Shown: positions 34,319 through 47,600, counted from the first letter of the stretch. The stretch is DNA of 64,000 nt from Vibrio superstes (GCF_003569005.1 NZ_BCUR01000004.1:434001-498000), one strand, 5' to 3'. Notes: generated by a model not told the origin, from the letters alone. Made by a program: numbers and translations.

Positions 34319-35099
34319 GTGATTTGGCGCGAATACAAAGGTGAACAGGACGCACTAAAGACTGCAACTCTTCAAACTCGAATATATGTTGTGGGGCAAT
34401 GTTGAGTGTCTTAATGATTGACTGAGGGATCAGAGCGGGAGCAAGTCCGCCCAGCGCAAGTCTAGCCGCCGCCGTATAAGAGTCCATTTCCATTAATGGG
34501 GATACCCCAAGTGCACTTAAATATTCCAATTGATAAGTATTGGCTGGGTTGATCAGATCGTTGCAGATAAGGCCTGTGGGCAAGTTAGTTAGATGATTAC
34601 CACTGACTACAAAGAAAGGCTCATCAAATAGATGGAAGGTTTTTAAACCATGGCGCTTGGGCAGGTATCCTGCACACAAGCCTAATGTTGCTCTTCCTGA
34701 CTGTACATTCTCTACGATTCTTGGGGTATGGTTGGTAGTGATAGATAGGGCTCTATCTACTGCCCTAAAGTACTCTATTTGAGTGGACAGGTAACCTGAT
34801 AACAAGGTTTCTGAGCAGTCCATTTTGATGATGGCATCGGATGATAGGGTTTGCTCGTCACTGATTAGGCCTTGCAGCTCAATAAAAGTAGGGCCGACAT
34901 TACGAATTAATGCCTCTGCCGCTGGTGTTAAGCGAATGAGTCTACCGTCGGGTTCAACCAACTTTTTGTCTAACTTCTTTTCAAGATTTGCGATGCGTTT
35001 ACTTACGGCTGATTGGCTAATATAAAGCTGAGAGCCAGTGCGACTCATGGTTTTTTCTTTATTTAACACCAACAGTGTTTCGATACCTTCGAGTAGCAT
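34233..35099 (-). CDS. LysR-family transcriptional regulator
   Basis: This 288-aa LysR-type regulator has the N-terminal winged helix-turn-helix (LYISQSAVSKRIANLEKKLD, ~26-45) and a substrate-binding domain from ~90. The effector and targets are not recognisable. It is convergent with the TauE/SafE permease and overlaps its 3' end by 86 bp (~28 codons). This makes the permease a possible but unproven target. An 8-bp-arm palindrome lies 29-51 bp before its start. Confidence 0.88.
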   Translation of the reverse strand: MLLEGIETLLVLNKEKTMSRTGSQLYISQSAVSKRIANLEKKLDKKLVEPDGRLIRLTPAAEALIRNVGPTFIELQGLISDEQTLSSDAIIKMDCSETLLSGYLSTQIEYFRAVDRALSITTNHTPRIVENVQSGRATLGLCAGYLPKRHGLKTFHLFDEPFFVVSGNHLTNLPTGLICNDLINPANTYQLEYLSALGVSPLMEMDSYTAAARLALGGLAPALIPQSIIKTLNIAPQHIFEFEELQSLVRPVHLCIRAKSLKNERVKTLIETIADAVPRAASEPSSLT

Positions 35100-35127
35100 G
35101 CTTAGTCGTGAAAATGTGGAATAGATA

Positions 35128-35150
35128 GCTGACAGTGTAGTGCTGTCAGC
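35128..35150 (-). promoter_or_regulatory. 23-bp palindrome upstream of the LysR gene
   Basis: GCTGACAG (35128-35135) and CTGTCAGC (35143-35150) are perfect inverted copies with a 7-base centre. No T-run follows on either strand, so it is not a classical terminator for yadS. Its place just before the LysR start suits an autoregulatory operator. Confidence 0.5.
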
Positions 35151-35166
35151 CTTATGCTACAAGGTG

Positions 35167-35781
35167 TTATCGATTGAGGGCAAAGGTGGGCAAAGATAAA
35201 TGCCAACGAATGGCGGCTAAGCGTATGGATAGGGTTACCGCGATACCACCTAACATGGCGCTGGTAGAGCTTAACCCAAGCATCAACAAACCTACGTGCA
35301 TGCTTCCTCCAGCCATACAGGCTGTGGCGTAGACTTCACTACGAAGTACCATAGGGATTTCGCGAGCGAGAATATCACGCAAGATACCACCGCCACATCC
35401 CGTGAGTACGCCCATCATCACTGCAATTAAGTGAGAGTCTTGGTAGGTCAGTGCTTTTTCAACGCCAATGCCGACGAAAGCGGCTAAACCTATGGCATCA
35501 CACACCGGGAGCAGGTACCAAGCCACGCGCTTGGGGCGTCGCACAATCAGCATGGTGATTAAGCTAGTGATTATAATCACCCAGATATAGCTGGTATCGC
35601 CGATCCAAAAGACCGGCGTTGCGCCAAGCATCATATCGCGGATAGTCCCGCCACCAATGGCGGTCACCGATGCCAGAACCATCACCCCAAAAGGGTCCAT
35701 TCTTAATCGACCTGCTAGCAGTACTCCTGAAATCGCAAAGATCGCGGTACCAAACAGGTCGATAAAGTACAGCAGGCTCAT
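35167..35781 (-). CDS. yadS: UPF0126/TRIC-like inner-membrane protein YadS
   Basis: This 204-aa protein has six to seven membrane segments built from two copies of a conserved unit: [18 protein letters not shown] then [10 protein letters not shown] in the first, and [18 protein letters not shown] then [11 protein letters not shown] in the second. The family resembles trimeric intracellular cation channels and some members have been linked to glycine uptake; the substrate here is unproven. It overlaps the mtnN stop by one base. E. coli has btuF between mtnN and yadS; it is absent here. Confidence 0.85.
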   Translation of the reverse strand: MSLLYFIDLFGTAIFAISGVLLAGRLRMDPFGVMVLASVTAIGGGTIRDMMLGATPVFWIGDTSYIWVIIITSLITMLIVRRPKRVAWYLLPVCDAIGLAAFVGIGVEKALTYQDSHLIAVMMGVLTGCGGGILRDILAREIPMVLRSEVYATACMAGGSMHVGLLMLGLSSTSAMLGGIAVTLSIRLAAIRWHLSLPTFALNR

Positions 35782-36482
35782 TACGCAGCTTTAACCAATG
35801 ACAACATGTTAAGAACCATCTCAGACGAGCTTTTTGCTGCTAGCGGTAAGAATTCTTCAAAGCTCATTGGTGACTCTTTGTCTGCTACATCAGAAATAGC
35901 GCGAACTACAACAAAGGGTACATCAAATTGGTGACAGGTCTGTGCAATCGCAGAGGCTTCCATTTCTACAGCAATAACAGAAGGGAAGTTTGTACGAATT
36001 CGTTGCTGGGCTTCAGCTGTGCAGACGAAGGTGTCGCCAGTACAAATTAGGCCATGAACCGCATGTTGGTCACTCATTTTATCCAGTGCAGATTGCGCTA
36101 GATTAATTAGGTTTTCATCCGCTTTAAATGCCGCAGGTTGGCTAGCCATTTGGCCAATTTCGTAACCAAACGCTGTGACATCGGCATCGTGGTGGCGAAC
36201 CTCTGTGGAGATAATCACATCACCTAGGTTTAGTGTCGAATCGAAACCGCCCGCAGAGCCAGTATTGATGATGACGTCAGGTTGATGTTCACTGATCAGT
36301 AGCGTTGTACCTACTGCTGCCGCCACCTTACCGATGCCCGATTGAAGTAGAACGACTTCAACACCATCGATATCGCCAGAGAAGAAGGTACAGCCACCTT
36401 TTTTCTCTTCCTTCATTTGGTTGATAGATTGTTTTAGGATGGCAACTTCTTGTTCCATCGCGCCGATAATGCCGACTTTCAT
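35781..36482 (-). CDS. mtnN: 5'-methylthioadenosine/S-adenosylhomocysteine nucleosidase MtnN (Pfs)
   Basis: MtnN cleaves adenine from S-adenosylhomocysteine and methylthioadenosine; its product S-ribosylhomocysteine feeds LuxS and autoinducer-2. The 233-aa protein has [35 protein letters not shown], and the purine and catalytic region [32 protein letters not shown]. The promoter and a large inverted repeat lie directly upstream. Confidence 0.96.
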   Translation of the reverse strand: MKVGIIGAMEQEVAILKQSINQMKEEKKGGCTFFSGDIDGVEVVLLQSGIGKVAAAVGTTLLISEHQPDVIINTGSAGGFDSTLNLGDVIISTEVRHHDADVTAFGYEIGQMASQPAAFKADENLINLAQSALDKMSDQHAVHGLICTGDTFVCTAEAQQRIRTNFPSVIAVEMEASAIAQTCHQFDVPFVVVRAISDVADKESPMSFEEFLPLAAKSSSEMVLNMLSLVKAA

Positions 36483-36485
36483 GAA

Positions 36486-36534
36486 AATCTCGCTCTGATC
36501 AATATAGCTATGTAGATAGAGCGAGATTGTAGCA
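36486..36534 (-). promoter_or_regulatory. mtnN promoter with extended -10 and flanking inverted repeat
   Basis: On the minus strand TGCTACAAT gives an extended -10 (TACAAT at 36531-36526). Two perfect 11-bp inverted arms, AATCTCGCTCT (36486-36496) and AGAGCGAGATT (36518-36528), are 32 bp apart centre to centre. One arm overlaps the -10 and start, the other lies just before the ATG and covers the ribosome site region. Confidence 0.55.
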
Positions 36535-36559
36535 TAGGAGTATTAGGGAGGAGAGTTTT

Positions 36560-36608
36560 ATACCCATCGAACTCAGTATTTTAATCCGCTATTGAGTTCG
36601 ACGGGTAT
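36560..36608. repeat. 16-bp-arm hairpin between the DUF1499 gene and mtnN
   Basis: ATACCCATCGAACTCA (36560-36575) and TGAGTTCGACGGGTAT (36593-36608) are inverted copies with one mismatch and a 17-base loop. The right arm touches the stop codon of the DUF1499 gene. No T-run follows the stem. It resembles a REP-type palindrome more than a terminator. Confidence 0.55.
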
Positions 36609-37033
36609 CAAATTAATCCTGCTTGTTTCAGCGCTTCACGAAGTGCGTCAGCACGCTTGCGGTTCACTCCAAAATCCGAGTGCCCAGTGCGAGATTCTGA
36701 GCGAACAATCAGCGTGTTACCATCGATTCGAAGCTCAAGATCATCCACAAAGCGGAATACTCGGCTGGTGTACTCGATCCGCAAATAGTCCTGATCTTTG
36801 TCTGCGGTCTTTGCGCGTCCTAGACTTAATGCCGCTTTTTCAATGTCGTCCAAGCTGGCATTTTGCGTTAGCGTAAAGGGCGCTAGTGTAAACTCCTCAC
36901 GGCTATCTTGCGTTGATACACAATTGGGTTTGTCACCACAAGGCTGTGCACTTCGGTCTTGCATGGTTATCTCTCCATTACTGCAGCCAAGTAGCGTTGT
37001 TGCGACTAAGGCTAATGTGAATATTTTGAACAT
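36608..37033 (-). CDS. DUF1499 family lipoprotein
   Basis: The 141-aa product has a lipoprotein signal (ATTLLGC, Cys16) and a DUF1499 domain, recognised by CGDKPNCVSTQ near the start and YTSRVFRFVDDLELRID with SRTGHSDFGVNRKRADALR toward the end. No function is established for DUF1499. It begins 9 bp after the gltD stop on the same strand, so it may be co-transcribed with the gltBD operon. Confidence 0.85.
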   Translation of the reverse strand: MFKIFTLALVATTLLGCSNGEITMQDRSAQPCGDKPNCVSTQDSREEFTLAPFTLTQNASLDDIEKAALSLGRAKTADKDQDYLRIEYTSRVFRFVDDLELRIDGNTLIVRSESRTGHSDFGVNRKRADALREALKQAGLI

Positions 37034-37042
37034 CTTATCTCT

Positions 37043-38458
<1,416 letters not shown>

Positions 38459-38481
38459 TCAGTATCCTTACTTCGAGCTCA

Positions 38482-41400
38482 TTACTGAGCTTGAACCCTT
38501 AGTTCAGCGGCGCTACGGCTTTGGTGCCCTAGCAAGGTATTCAAATCTGCAGCCTTTGGTTTGATCAGGTAGAACCTTGGTATCCAATGATCGAAATTCC
38601 CCAAGATAGCCTCTGCATGAGAAGACGCCGTTTCTTCAAGATGCTCTGCAATTAAGCCTCGCAAGTGCTCTTGGTGAATAACCAAAGATTCAAGAGAGAT
38701 AGCCTCTACAGACTCTTGGTTCACTCGACCTTGGAAGTCTTGGTTATGGTCAAATACGTAAGCGAAACCGCCCGTCATACCTGCGCCAAAGTTCACGCCA
38801 GTTGCCCCTAAAATGGCGACAATACCACCTGTCATATATTCGCAGGCATTGTCACCCGCCCCCTCGACCACCGCAATAGTGCCAGAGTTACGTACCGCAA
38901 ATCGCTCTCCTGCTCGCCCTGCCGCAAACAACTTGCCACCCGTTGCACCGTACAAACAGGTGTTACCGATAATGGCCGCTTGCTGGCTTTCAAAGGCTGA
39001 ACCTAAATGAGGTCGGATGGAGATCTTGCCTCCAGCCATGCCTTTACCCACGTAGTCGTTGGCATCGCCAGTGAGCTTAATGTTCACGCCTCCAGCATTC
39101 CAAACCCCCAGAGACTGTCCTGCTGTGCCATTTAGGTTTAAGCAAATAGGAGAGCCTGCGACGCCTGCATTACCATATCGCTTGGCAATCTCACCAGAAA
39201 GACGAGCGCCAATAGAGCGGTCGGTATTCTTCACGTCATAATAAAGATTCAACGGCGCTTTAGCTTCAACCGCTGCTAGTGCTTCTTCAACGATAGTTTG
39301 GTTGAGGAAGGCTTTATCAAACGGCTTGTTCGGTTCAGACCAGAATACAGGCGCACCCGTAGGAGAGATTGGAGTCTCAAGGATATCACTGAGATCAAGC
39401 TTACTTTGCTTAGCGGTAAAGCCTTCGACAACCTCAAGTAAGTCGGTGCGACCAATCAAATCTGTTAGCTTCTCTACGCCCAATTCGGCCAGATAACCTC
39501 GAACCTCTTCGGCAAGACCTGTGAAATAGTTGATGACCATTTCAGGTAAGCCTTTGAAGTATTCCTTACGCAGGGTTTCATCTTGAGTGGCTACGCCAGT
39601 AGCACAGTTGTTAAGGTGGCAAATTCTTAAAAATTTACAGCCCATTGCTACCATTGGCGCGGTGCCAAAGCCAAAGCTCTCAGCGCCCAATATTGCGCCT
39701 TTAATAACGTCTAACCCTGTTTTTAAGCCGCCATCTACTTGTAGGCGAATCTTGTGGCGAAGCCCATTTGCCACCAGTGCTTGTTGGGTTTCAGCAAGCC
39801 CTAATTCCCATGGGCTGCCAGCATATTTCACAGAGGTCAGAGGGCTAGCGGCCGTGCCTCCGTCGTATCCTGAGATAGTGATAAGGTCGGCATAAGCCTT
39901 AGCAACACCGGTAGCAATGGTGCCTACACCTGGTTCTGAAACCAACTTCACCGATACTAAGGCATTTGGATTGACCTGCTTAAGGTCAAAGATCAATTGC
40001 GCCAGATCCTCGATAGAATAAATGTCGTGGTGAGGAGGAGGAGAGATCAAGGTCACCCCTTGCACTGAATGCCTTAGCTTGGCGATTTCAGCGGTCACCT
40101 TATGACCTGGTAACTGACCCCCTTCGCCGGGTTTCGCCCCTTGCGCTACCTTGATCTGCAAAACATCAGCGTTGGTAAGGTAATGAGGGGTGACACCAAA
40201 GCGTCCTGAGGCGACCTGTTTAATGCGAGAATTGCGGTTGGTGCCAAAGCGACTTGGATCTTCGCCCCCTTCTCCAGAGTTGGAGTAGCCACCGAGATGG
40301 TTCATAGCCTGAGCCAGTGCTTGGTGAGCCTCAGGGCTAAGAGCGCCGATGGACATAGCTGCAGAGTCGAAGCGCTTGAACAGCTCTTTAGCGGGTTCAA
40401 CTTGCTCATTGGCCAGTGGCTTTTGTGCTTTCTTTAGCTGCATTAAATCACGCAGAGTTGAGACTGGGCGCTGATTTACCTGATTGGCGTAGGTTTGATA
40501 ATCTTGGTTTTCCCCTGTTTTTACTGCTGTTTGCAGTTGGCTAACGACGTCAGGGTTGTAGGTATGATATTCACCACCGTGCACATATTTTAGTAGACCA
40601 CCATGTTCGATATCTTTACGTTTCGCCCACGCTTTTCGCGATAGATTAAACAGGTCTTGTTGGAAGTCATCGAAGTGAGCACCTTGAATACGGCTACTTA
40701 CCCCTTTAAAGCACAGCTCAATGATGTCTTGATGCAGGCCAACGGCTTCAAATAGTTGTGAGCAGCGATAAGAGGCAATGGTCGAAATGCCCATCTTTGA
40801 CATGATCTTAAACAGCCCTTTATCTATGCCCTTACGATAGTTCAGCATAACCTCGGCATACTGCTTATCGATGCCACCCTTATCTATTTGCTCTGCCAGT
40901 ATTTCATAGGCGAGGTATGGGTAAACGGCTGTTGCACCAAAGCCAAATAGAACCGCAAACTGATGAGGGTCGCGGGCGGTGGCGGTTTTAACGATGATAT
41001 TGGTATCACAACGTAATTGCGCTTCCACCAATCGGTTTTGTACTGCGCCCACTGCCATAGCAGCAGGAATAGGTAGCTTACCTTTTTCTAGGTTTCTATC
41101 GGATAACACCAGTAACACAGCGCCATCACGCACCGCTTGCTCCGAGGCATCACACAAGGCTCTAATGGCTTGCTCTAGAGAAAGATCAGCGGGTGAGTAG
41201 CATAGATTAAAGTACTGATGCTTATAATGTTTCTGATTCAGCTCTAGTAGTTGTTGCATGTCAGAGTAGAGCAACACAGGGGAATCAAAGGTGACTCGAT
41301 ACGCATGCCCATCCGTCTCGTTAAAGACATTCATCTCTTTACCGACACTTGTGGCAAGAGACATGACGTGTTTTTCACGTAATGGGTCTATTGGAGGGTT

Positions 41401-42945
41401 GGTGACCTGAGCAAATTTCTGTCTAAAATAATCGGTCACTAAGCGCTCGCGTGAAGAGAGCACCGCCATAGGCGTATCATCACCCATAGAGCCAACCGCC
41501 TCTTGGCCCATGTCACCGAGAACCTTAAGAACTTGCTCTCGCTCTTCTCGGCTGAAGGCGAATTGCTTTTGGTAGGTCTTAAGCTCGTCATTGCTCAGGC
41601 TACGCTGTCCGATTTCATCACTGCTCAATTCAGAGAAGGGGGTGAGCTTATGAACGTTATTCTCCATCCATTCACGATAAGGGTGACGACTCTTTAAGTC
41701 GTTATCGATTTCGTCGGAATGCCACAATTTGCCTTCTTTGGTATCGACAACCAGCAGTTCGCCAGGAGCAACTCGCCCCTTTTCAGACACCTCGTCAGGA
41801 GCGTAATCCCAGATCCCAACCTCTGAAGCTAGGGTGATCAGCTTGTCTTTAGTGATGACGTATCGCGCAGGGCGTAGGCCATTTCGATCCAAGTTACAGG
41901 CTGCGTAGCGTCCATTAGATAACACAATACCTGCTGGCCCATCCCAAGGTTCCATATGCTTAGAGTTGAAATCATAGAAAGCACGCAAGTCAGGATCCAT
42001 ATCTGGGTGATTTTGCCACGCGGGTGGCACGAGCATACGCATGGCCCTAAAGATATCCATGCCTCCAGCGAGGAAGAGATCAAGCATATTATCTAGGCTT
42101 GATGAATCAGAGCCTGTTTCATTGACAAATGGAGCGGCGGTTTGCAGATCGGGCAACAATGGAGAAGAAAATTTATACGCTCGAGCTTTCGCCCACTGTC
42201 TGTTTCCTTGAATGGTGTTGATCTCACCGTTATGAGCAAGGTAACGAAACGGCTGTGCCAGTGGCCAGCGAGGCTGAGTATTGGTGGAGAATCGCTGGTG
42301 GAATAAACAGATCGCAGACTCAAGGCGAAGATCTGCGAGATCAAGGTAGAAGCGCGGTAGATCCGCGGGCATGCACAGGCCTTTATAGACGATCACCTTA
42401 GTTGAAAGGCTACAGATATAGAAGTCTTGTTGCTCAGCGAGTACTTTCTCAATTCGACGTCGCGCTATGTATAGACGGCGCTCAATGTCTTTTTCACTCC
42501 AACCTGCGGGTGCAGAAACAAAGACTTGCTCAATAGAGGGCAGGGATTCTAATGCGATAGGACCTAGTACATCGCTGTTGGTTGGCACGTTTCGCCAGCC
42601 TTCGACTGATAGTGTCTCTTGTCCTAGTTCTGTATTGATGGCCGCTTTGCACTGCTGACTGATAACAGGGTCGCGACTTAAGAAGAACATGCCAACGGCA
42701 TATTGTTTACCTAGGTTCCATTGCTGCTCTTGGGCAATCATACGGAAGTAAGAATCGGGTTTTTGCAGCAACAGTCCACAGCCATCTCCCGTTTTACCAT
42801 CGGCGGCGATACCACCACGGTGAGTCATTCTATCCAGTGCTGATATAGCTGTGCGTACTAATTTATGACTTGCCTCGCCTTCCATATGGGCGATTAATCC
42901 AAATCCACAGTTGTCTCGTTCTAAGCTCGGATCATACAAAGCCAT
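38482..42945 (-). CDS. gltB: Glutamate synthase large subunit GltB, enterobacterial type
   Basis: GltB hydrolyses glutamine and transfers the amide nitrogen to 2-oxoglutarate. I chose the ATG at 42945 ([12 protein letters not shown]) with AGGAG 7 bases upstream; an ATG 21 bases earlier precedes that site. The 1487-aa protein has a 12-residue propeptide, then the amidotransferase nucleophile Cys13 (CGFGLIAH). The FMN synthase domain includes the [3Fe-4S] cysteines [12 protein letters not shown], and the C-terminal GXGXG beta-helix domain follows. It is most like E. coli GltB. Confidence 0.96.
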   Translation of the reverse strand: MALYDPSLERDNCGFGLIAHMEGEASHKLVRTAISALDRMTHRGGIAADGKTGDGCGLLLQKPDSYFRMIAQEQQWNLGKQYAVGMFFLSRDPVISQQCKAAINTELGQETLSVEGWRNVPTNSDVLGPIALESLPSIEQVFVSAPAGWSEKDIERRLYIARRRIEKVLAEQQDFYICSLSTKVIVYKGLCMPADLPRFYLDLADLRLESAICLFHQRFSTNTQPRWPLAQPFRYLAHNGEINTIQGNRQWAKARAYKFSSPLLPDLQTAAPFVNETGSDSSSLDNMLDLFLAGGMDIFRAMRMLVPPAWQNHPDMDPDLRAFYDFNSKHMEPWDGPAGIVLSNGRYAACNLDRNGLRPARYVITKDKLITLASEVGIWDYAPDEVSEKGRVAPGELLVVDTKEGKLWHSDEIDNDLKSRHPYREWMENNVHKLTPFSELSSDEIGQRSLSNDELKTYQKQFAFSREEREQVLKVLGDMGQEAVGSMGDDTPMAVLSSRERLVTDYFRQKFAQVTNPPIDPLREKHVMSLATSVGKEMNVFNETDGHAYRVTFDSPVLLYSDMQQLLELNQKHYKHQYFNLCYSPADLSLEQAIRALCDASEQAVRDGAVLLVLSDRNLEKGKLPIPAAMAVGAVQNRLVEAQLRCDTNIIVKTATARDPHQFAVLFGFGATAVYPYLAYEILAEQIDKGGIDKQYAEVMLNYRKGIDKGLFKIMSKMGISTIASYRCSQLFEAVGLHQDIIELCFKGVSSRIQGAHFDDFQQDLFNLSRKAWAKRKDIEHGGLLKYVHGGEYHTYNPDVVSQLQTAVKTGENQDYQTYANQVNQRPVSTLRDLMQLKKAQKPLANEQVEPAKELFKRFDSAAMSIGALSPEAHQALAQAMNHLGGYSNSGEGGEDPSRFGTNRNSRIKQVASGRFGVTPHYLTNADVLQIKVAQGAKPGEGGQLPGHKVTAEIAKLRHSVQGVTLISPPPHHDIYSIEDLAQLIFDLKQVNPNALVSVKLVSEPGVGTIATGVAKAYADLITISGYDGGTAASPLTSVKYAGSPWELGLAETQQALVANGLRHKIRLQVDGGLKTGLDVIKGAILGAESFGFGTAPMVAMGCKFLRICHLNNCATGVATQDETLRKEYFKGLPEMVINYFTGLAEEVRGYLAELGVEKLTDLIGRTDLLEVVEGFTAKQSKLDLSDILETPISPTGAPVFWSEPNKPFDKAFLNQTIVEEALAAVEAKAPLNLYYDVKNTDRSIGARLSGEIAKRYGNAGVAGSPICLNLNGTAGQSLGVWNAGGVNIKLTGDANDYVGKGMAGGKISIRPHLGSAFESQQAAIIGNTCLYGATGGKLFAAGRAGERFAVRNSGTIAVVEGAGDNACEYMTGGIVAILGATGVNFGAGMTGGFAYVFDHNQDFQGRVNQESVEAISLESLVIHQEHLRGLIAEHLEETASSHAEAILGNFDHWIPRFYLIKPKAADLNTLLGHQSRSAAELRVQAQ

Positions 42946-43126
42946 CGCATTACTCCTTTTGCTCATTGCCTTAGCAATGACATCTCCAATGAATATTTAG
43001 GCAGTTCAATGTCTAAAATATGTCACATTATGGATACATTTTTTTTGCATGGGTTTGACAAATTAAATCCAAAACGGAAAAAGGTCAAGGAGTGAGCGAT
43101 GCAGTGAGGCAGTTTACGTGAGATAT

Positions 43127-43155
43127 AAAAAAGGCCAGCGTTGTTACGGCTGGCC
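43127..43155 (-). terminator. Terminator of the upstream gltBD pair
   Basis: GGCCAGC (43133-43139) and GCTGGCC (43149-43155) form a stem. Reading on the minus strand it is followed by a T-run, 27 bp after the gltD stop at 43182. It separates the two gltBD operons. Confidence 0.85.
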
Positions 43156-43181
43156 AAAGATTGAAATTTTTAACTGTCTAA

Positions 43182-44651
43182 CTATTCAGCAAGCATTAAA
43201 GAATCAGCTTTAGCTTCAAGGTTAGAGTTTTGCATTAGGTATTTGTCGATTGCGATTGCGCTCTCGCGGCCTTCGTTGATACAACGAACAACTAAAGACT
43301 GTCCTGTGCGCATATCACCTGCAGCAAATACCCCTTTTTGGTTTGTTGCAAAGCCTTCGCTTGCGACATTGCCTCGATCATCCAGTTTAATGTCCAATTG
43401 AGCTAAAACGCCCGTTGGTTCTGGATGCAAGAAGCCCATTGCTAGGAACGCCAAATCACAAGGGATCACACGCTCACTGCCTGCCACTTCTTTAAATGAT
43501 GGACGCTCACCAGGAGCTGCGTCTTGCCAAACGATATCAGCAATACGTAGACCGGTTACCTCACCCTTATCGTTGCCGATAAACTCTTTGGTTAGGATGT
43601 TCCAATGACGCTCACAGCCTTCTTCGTGAGAAGTGGTTGTTTTCATGATCATTGGGTATTGCGGCCATGGCATGTTAGCAGGGCGTTTCTCTGGTGGGAG
43701 TGGCATGATCTCAACCTGAGTGATGCTCGCCGCTTTATGGCGGTTAGAGGTACCGACACAGTCAGAGCCTGTATCACCACCACCGATAACGACAACATGT
43801 TTGCCTGCAGCGTGGATTTCTTCACCCTTTAGGTTCATATCGTTAGCGCGACGGTTGTTTTGACCCAAGAACTCCATAGCGAAATGAACACCTGATAGTT
43901 CGCGACCTGGGATCGGAAGATCACGCGGTACAGTCGAGCCACCGGTCAGCAACACAACGTCAAAGTCTTGGCGTAATTGCTGAGCGTTGATATCAACACC
44001 AATGTGAGCGTTCACTTCGAACTTCACACCAGCTTCAGCCATAAGGTTAATCTTACGGTCGATGATATCCATGCCTAGTTTAAAGTCAGGGATACCAAAA
44101 CGCAGTAGACCACCTACTTTCTCATCACGTTCAAATACCGTCACGCAGTGACCAGCACTGTTTAGCTGCTCAGCCGCGGATAGGCCAGCAGGACCACTAC
44201 CAATGATTGCAACGCTCTTGCCTGTGCGAGCACGAGGCTTCTTAGGCTTGGCATAGCCTTCTTTGTAGGCACGCTCAACAATCGTCTTCTCTATGTTACA
44301 GATAGTAATAGGGTCTTGGTTGATCCCTAATACACACGCTGTTTCACATGGAGACGGACAGACTCGCCCCGTAAACTCTGGGAAGTTGTTGGTAGAGCTT
44401 AGAATGTTCCAAGCCTCTTCCCAGCTGTCACGGTAAACTGCATCGTTGAACTCAGGGATGATGTTACCGATTGGACAACCGCTGTGGCAGAAAGGTACGC
44501 CACAGTCCATACAACGTGATGCCTGAGTATTGATCTTTTCACCGAACTCTTCGTTGAGTACAAACTCTTTGTTGTCCTCGATACGAACAGATGGGTCGCG
44601 TTTTTGTGGAAGCTCGCGACCGTGCTCCATAAATCCAGTAGGCTTACCCAT
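43182..44651 (-). CDS. gltD: Glutamate synthase small subunit GltD, second lineage
   Basis: This is a second NADPH-glutamate synthase small subunit (489 aa). It starts MGKPTGFMEHGRELPQKRDP and has CMDCGVPFCHSGCPIGNIIP, CPSPCETACVLGINQDPITI, the FAD loop AIIGSGPAGLSAAEQL and the NADPH loop VVIGGGDTGSDCVG. These features resemble the Bacillus/plant-like branch rather than E. coli GltD, so it is a paralogue of the gene at 37043, not a recent duplicate. It is 2 bp after its gltB. Confidence 0.93.
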   Translation of the reverse strand: MGKPTGFMEHGRELPQKRDPSVRIEDNKEFVLNEEFGEKINTQASRCMDCGVPFCHSGCPIGNIIPEFNDAVYRDSWEEAWNILSSTNNFPEFTGRVCPSPCETACVLGINQDPITICNIEKTIVERAYKEGYAKPKKPRARTGKSVAIIGSGPAGLSAAEQLNSAGHCVTVFERDEKVGGLLRFGIPDFKLGMDIIDRKINLMAEAGVKFEVNAHIGVDINAQQLRQDFDVVLLTGGSTVPRDLPIPGRELSGVHFAMEFLGQNNRRANDMNLKGEEIHAAGKHVVVIGGGDTGSDCVGTSNRHKAASITQVEIMPLPPEKRPANMPWPQYPMIMKTTTSHEEGCERHWNILTKEFIGNDKGEVTGLRIADIVWQDAAPGERPSFKEVAGSERVIPCDLAFLAMGFLHPEPTGVLAQLDIKLDDRGNVASEGFATNQKGVFAAGDMRTGQSLVVRCINEGRESAIAIDKYLMQNSNLEAKADSLMLAE

Positions 44652-44653
44652 GA

Positions 44654-47600
44654 TTAAACTGCCTCCGCTTCTGTTTGTTGCTCAGCGACTGCCTTACGCT
44701 TCTGAAGAACCGCTTTGTAGTCACGTGGCATTACTTTCACCATTGACTGTAAGCTCACTTCAAAGTTGTCTAGGAAAGACTGAGCAACCTCACTTCCTGT
44801 GAATTGAACATGTTTAGTTAACATATCGAGTAGCAGAGCTTTGTCTTCTGCTTCGATAGGGTCTAGGTCTACAAGCTCAGCGTTAAGCTTGCTTTCAAAA
44901 TCGCCACCTTTATCCCAAACGTATGCGACGCCGCCACTCATACCAGCAGCAAAGTTACGACCTGTTGAGCCAAGGATTACTGCTGCACCACCGGTCATGT
45001 ATTCACAACCATGGTCGCCGACACCTTCAACAACAACTTTCGCGCCCGAGTTACGAACACAGAAGCGCTCGCCAGCTAGACCACGGATGTAAGACTCGCC
45101 TGAGGTTGCACCGTAGAAACAAACGTTACCTACAACGATGTTGTCTTCAGGAATGATGCTTGAGTTAGCATCAGGGTAGAGTACTAGCGTACCGCCAGAT
45201 AGGCCTTTACCCCAGTAGTCGTTCGCGTCGCCCTCAACCTCAAACTTCACGCCCTTAGCAAGGAACGCACCAAATGACTGGCCTGCGCTACCGTTGAACT
45301 TAACTTTCATTGGTTCTGGTAGGCCTTGGTCTTTGTACACCTTCGAGATTTCGTTAGACAACATGGTGCCTACGCTTCGGTCGGTGTTGATGATTGGGAA
45401 TTCAGCCTCAACAGCAGCGCCATTCTCTAGAGCAGGAATCGCCGTTTGGATAAGCTTGCGGTCCAATACATCTTCAAGATTATGGTTTTGCTCAATCTGG
45501 TTAAATACGCCGTCTTCTGCACGCGCTGGTTCTACATGCAGAACAGGCGTCAAATCTAGGTTTTTGTATTTCCAGTGTGCGATATCTTCACGAACTTTTA
45601 GCTTGTGAGACTGACCAACCATCTCTTCGATAGTACGGAAGCCAAGCTCAGCCATGATTTCTCGCATGCCTTCAGCCATGTACTGGAAGAAGGTCACAAC
45701 GTCTTCTACGCGACCATCAAAGCGCTCACGCAGAGTTTTGTTTTGAGTTGCGATGCCAACAGGACAGGTGTTTTTATGACACTTACGCATCATGATACAG
45801 CCTTCAACAACCAATGCTGCCGTTGCCACGCCCCACTCTTCAGCGCCAAGTAGTGTTGCCACTGCAAGGTCACGAGGAGTCTTCATTTGGCCATCAGACT
45901 GAACAACGATACGGTTACGTAGACCGTTTTTCAGCAGGGTTTGGTGAGTTTCAGCTAAACCTAGCTCCCACGGCAAACCAGTGTGACGGATAGATGACAT
46001 TGGCGATGCACCTGTACCACCATCAAATCCAGCAATAAGAACCACGTCGGCTTTCGCTTTCGCTACACCTGATGCGATGGTACCTACACCCGCTTCTGAT
46101 ACCAGCTTCACGTTAACGCGGCCAGCACGGTTTGCGTTCTTCAAGTCGTAGATTAGCTGAGCCAAATCTTCGATTGAGTAGATATCGTGGTGTGGCGGTG
46201 GTGAAATCAAGCCAACTCCTGGAGTGGAGTGACGCGTTGCACCGATCCAGTCATCGACTTTATCGCCCGGTAGCTGACCACCTTCGCCTGGCTTAGCACC
46301 CTGCGCCATCTTAATCTGAACTTCATCAGAGTTGGTTAGGTAGTAAGAGGTTACACCGAAGCGACCTGAAGCTACCTGTTTAATAGCAGAGCGCTCCCAA
46401 TCGCCGTTCTCTTTGCGCTCAAAACGAGATGGGTCTTCACCACCTTCACCTGAGTTTGATTTCGCACCGATGCGGTTCATAGCAACAGCAAGGGTAGAGT
46501 GCGCCTCGTAAGAGATAGAGCCAAATGACATTGCACCTGTGGCAAAGCGCTTCAGGATGCTTTCGATTGGTTCTACTTCTTCAATTGGAATAGAGCCTGC
46601 TGGGTTCTTGACAAAATCTAACTGGCTACGCAGTGTGGCTGCATTATCACCTTGGCTGTCAACAGCGCTGGTGTATTGCTTAAACTGAGCAAAGTCTTTA
46701 TTGCGAGTTGACTGCTGTAGCAATGAGATGGTTTCTGGGTTAAACAGGTGTTTCTCACCACGTTGTTTCCACTGATAAACACCACCGACATCGAGCAGTT
46801 GTACTGGGATCTCACGCGTCGGGTAGCCGATACGGTGACGAACCATTACTTCTTTGGCAATGTCATCAATGGTTAGACCCTGAATACGAGAAACCGTACC
46901 CGTGAAGTACTTATCAACAACAGACTTGCTGATACCGAGTGCCTCAAAGATTTGAGCGCCGTGGTAAGACTGCAGTGTTGAGATGCCCATCTTAGAGAAG
47001 ATCTTCAGTAGGCCGCCATTCACGCCCTTACGGTAGTTCTCGAATAGGTCTTTAATGTGTGTTTCTGGATCTAGCTTCTTAGTACGTTGCAGATCAACCA
47101 TAGTTTCAATAACTAGGTAAGGGTTAATTGCGTTAGCACCGTAACCGATTAGCGTTGCAAAGTGGTGCGTTTCGCGAGCGTCGCCCGTCTCAACAACAAT
47201 GTCACACTTAGCACGTAGACCTTTACGGATTAGGTGGTGGTGTACTGCGCCCACTGCCAGCATCGCAGGGATTGCGGCATGGTTCGAGTTCACTGCACGG
47301 TCAGTCAGAAGGATGATTGAGTAGCCATCGACTACTGCATCTTCTGCGTATTGGCAGATACGTTTTAGGGCACGCTCTAGCTTGCCTTTGTCTTCGCCTG
47401 CTTGGAATACGATATCCAGAGTTTTAGCTTGCAGGTGCTCATTATCGATAGCACGCAATTTCTCAAGTTCAGAGTTTGATAGAACAGGAGACTCAAGCTC
47501 TACTTTTTGGCAGTGTTCAGGTGTTTCTGTCAGTAGGTTATGATCCTTACCAAGGTAAGTATTCAGAGACATAACCATGCGCTCACGAATTGGATCGATT

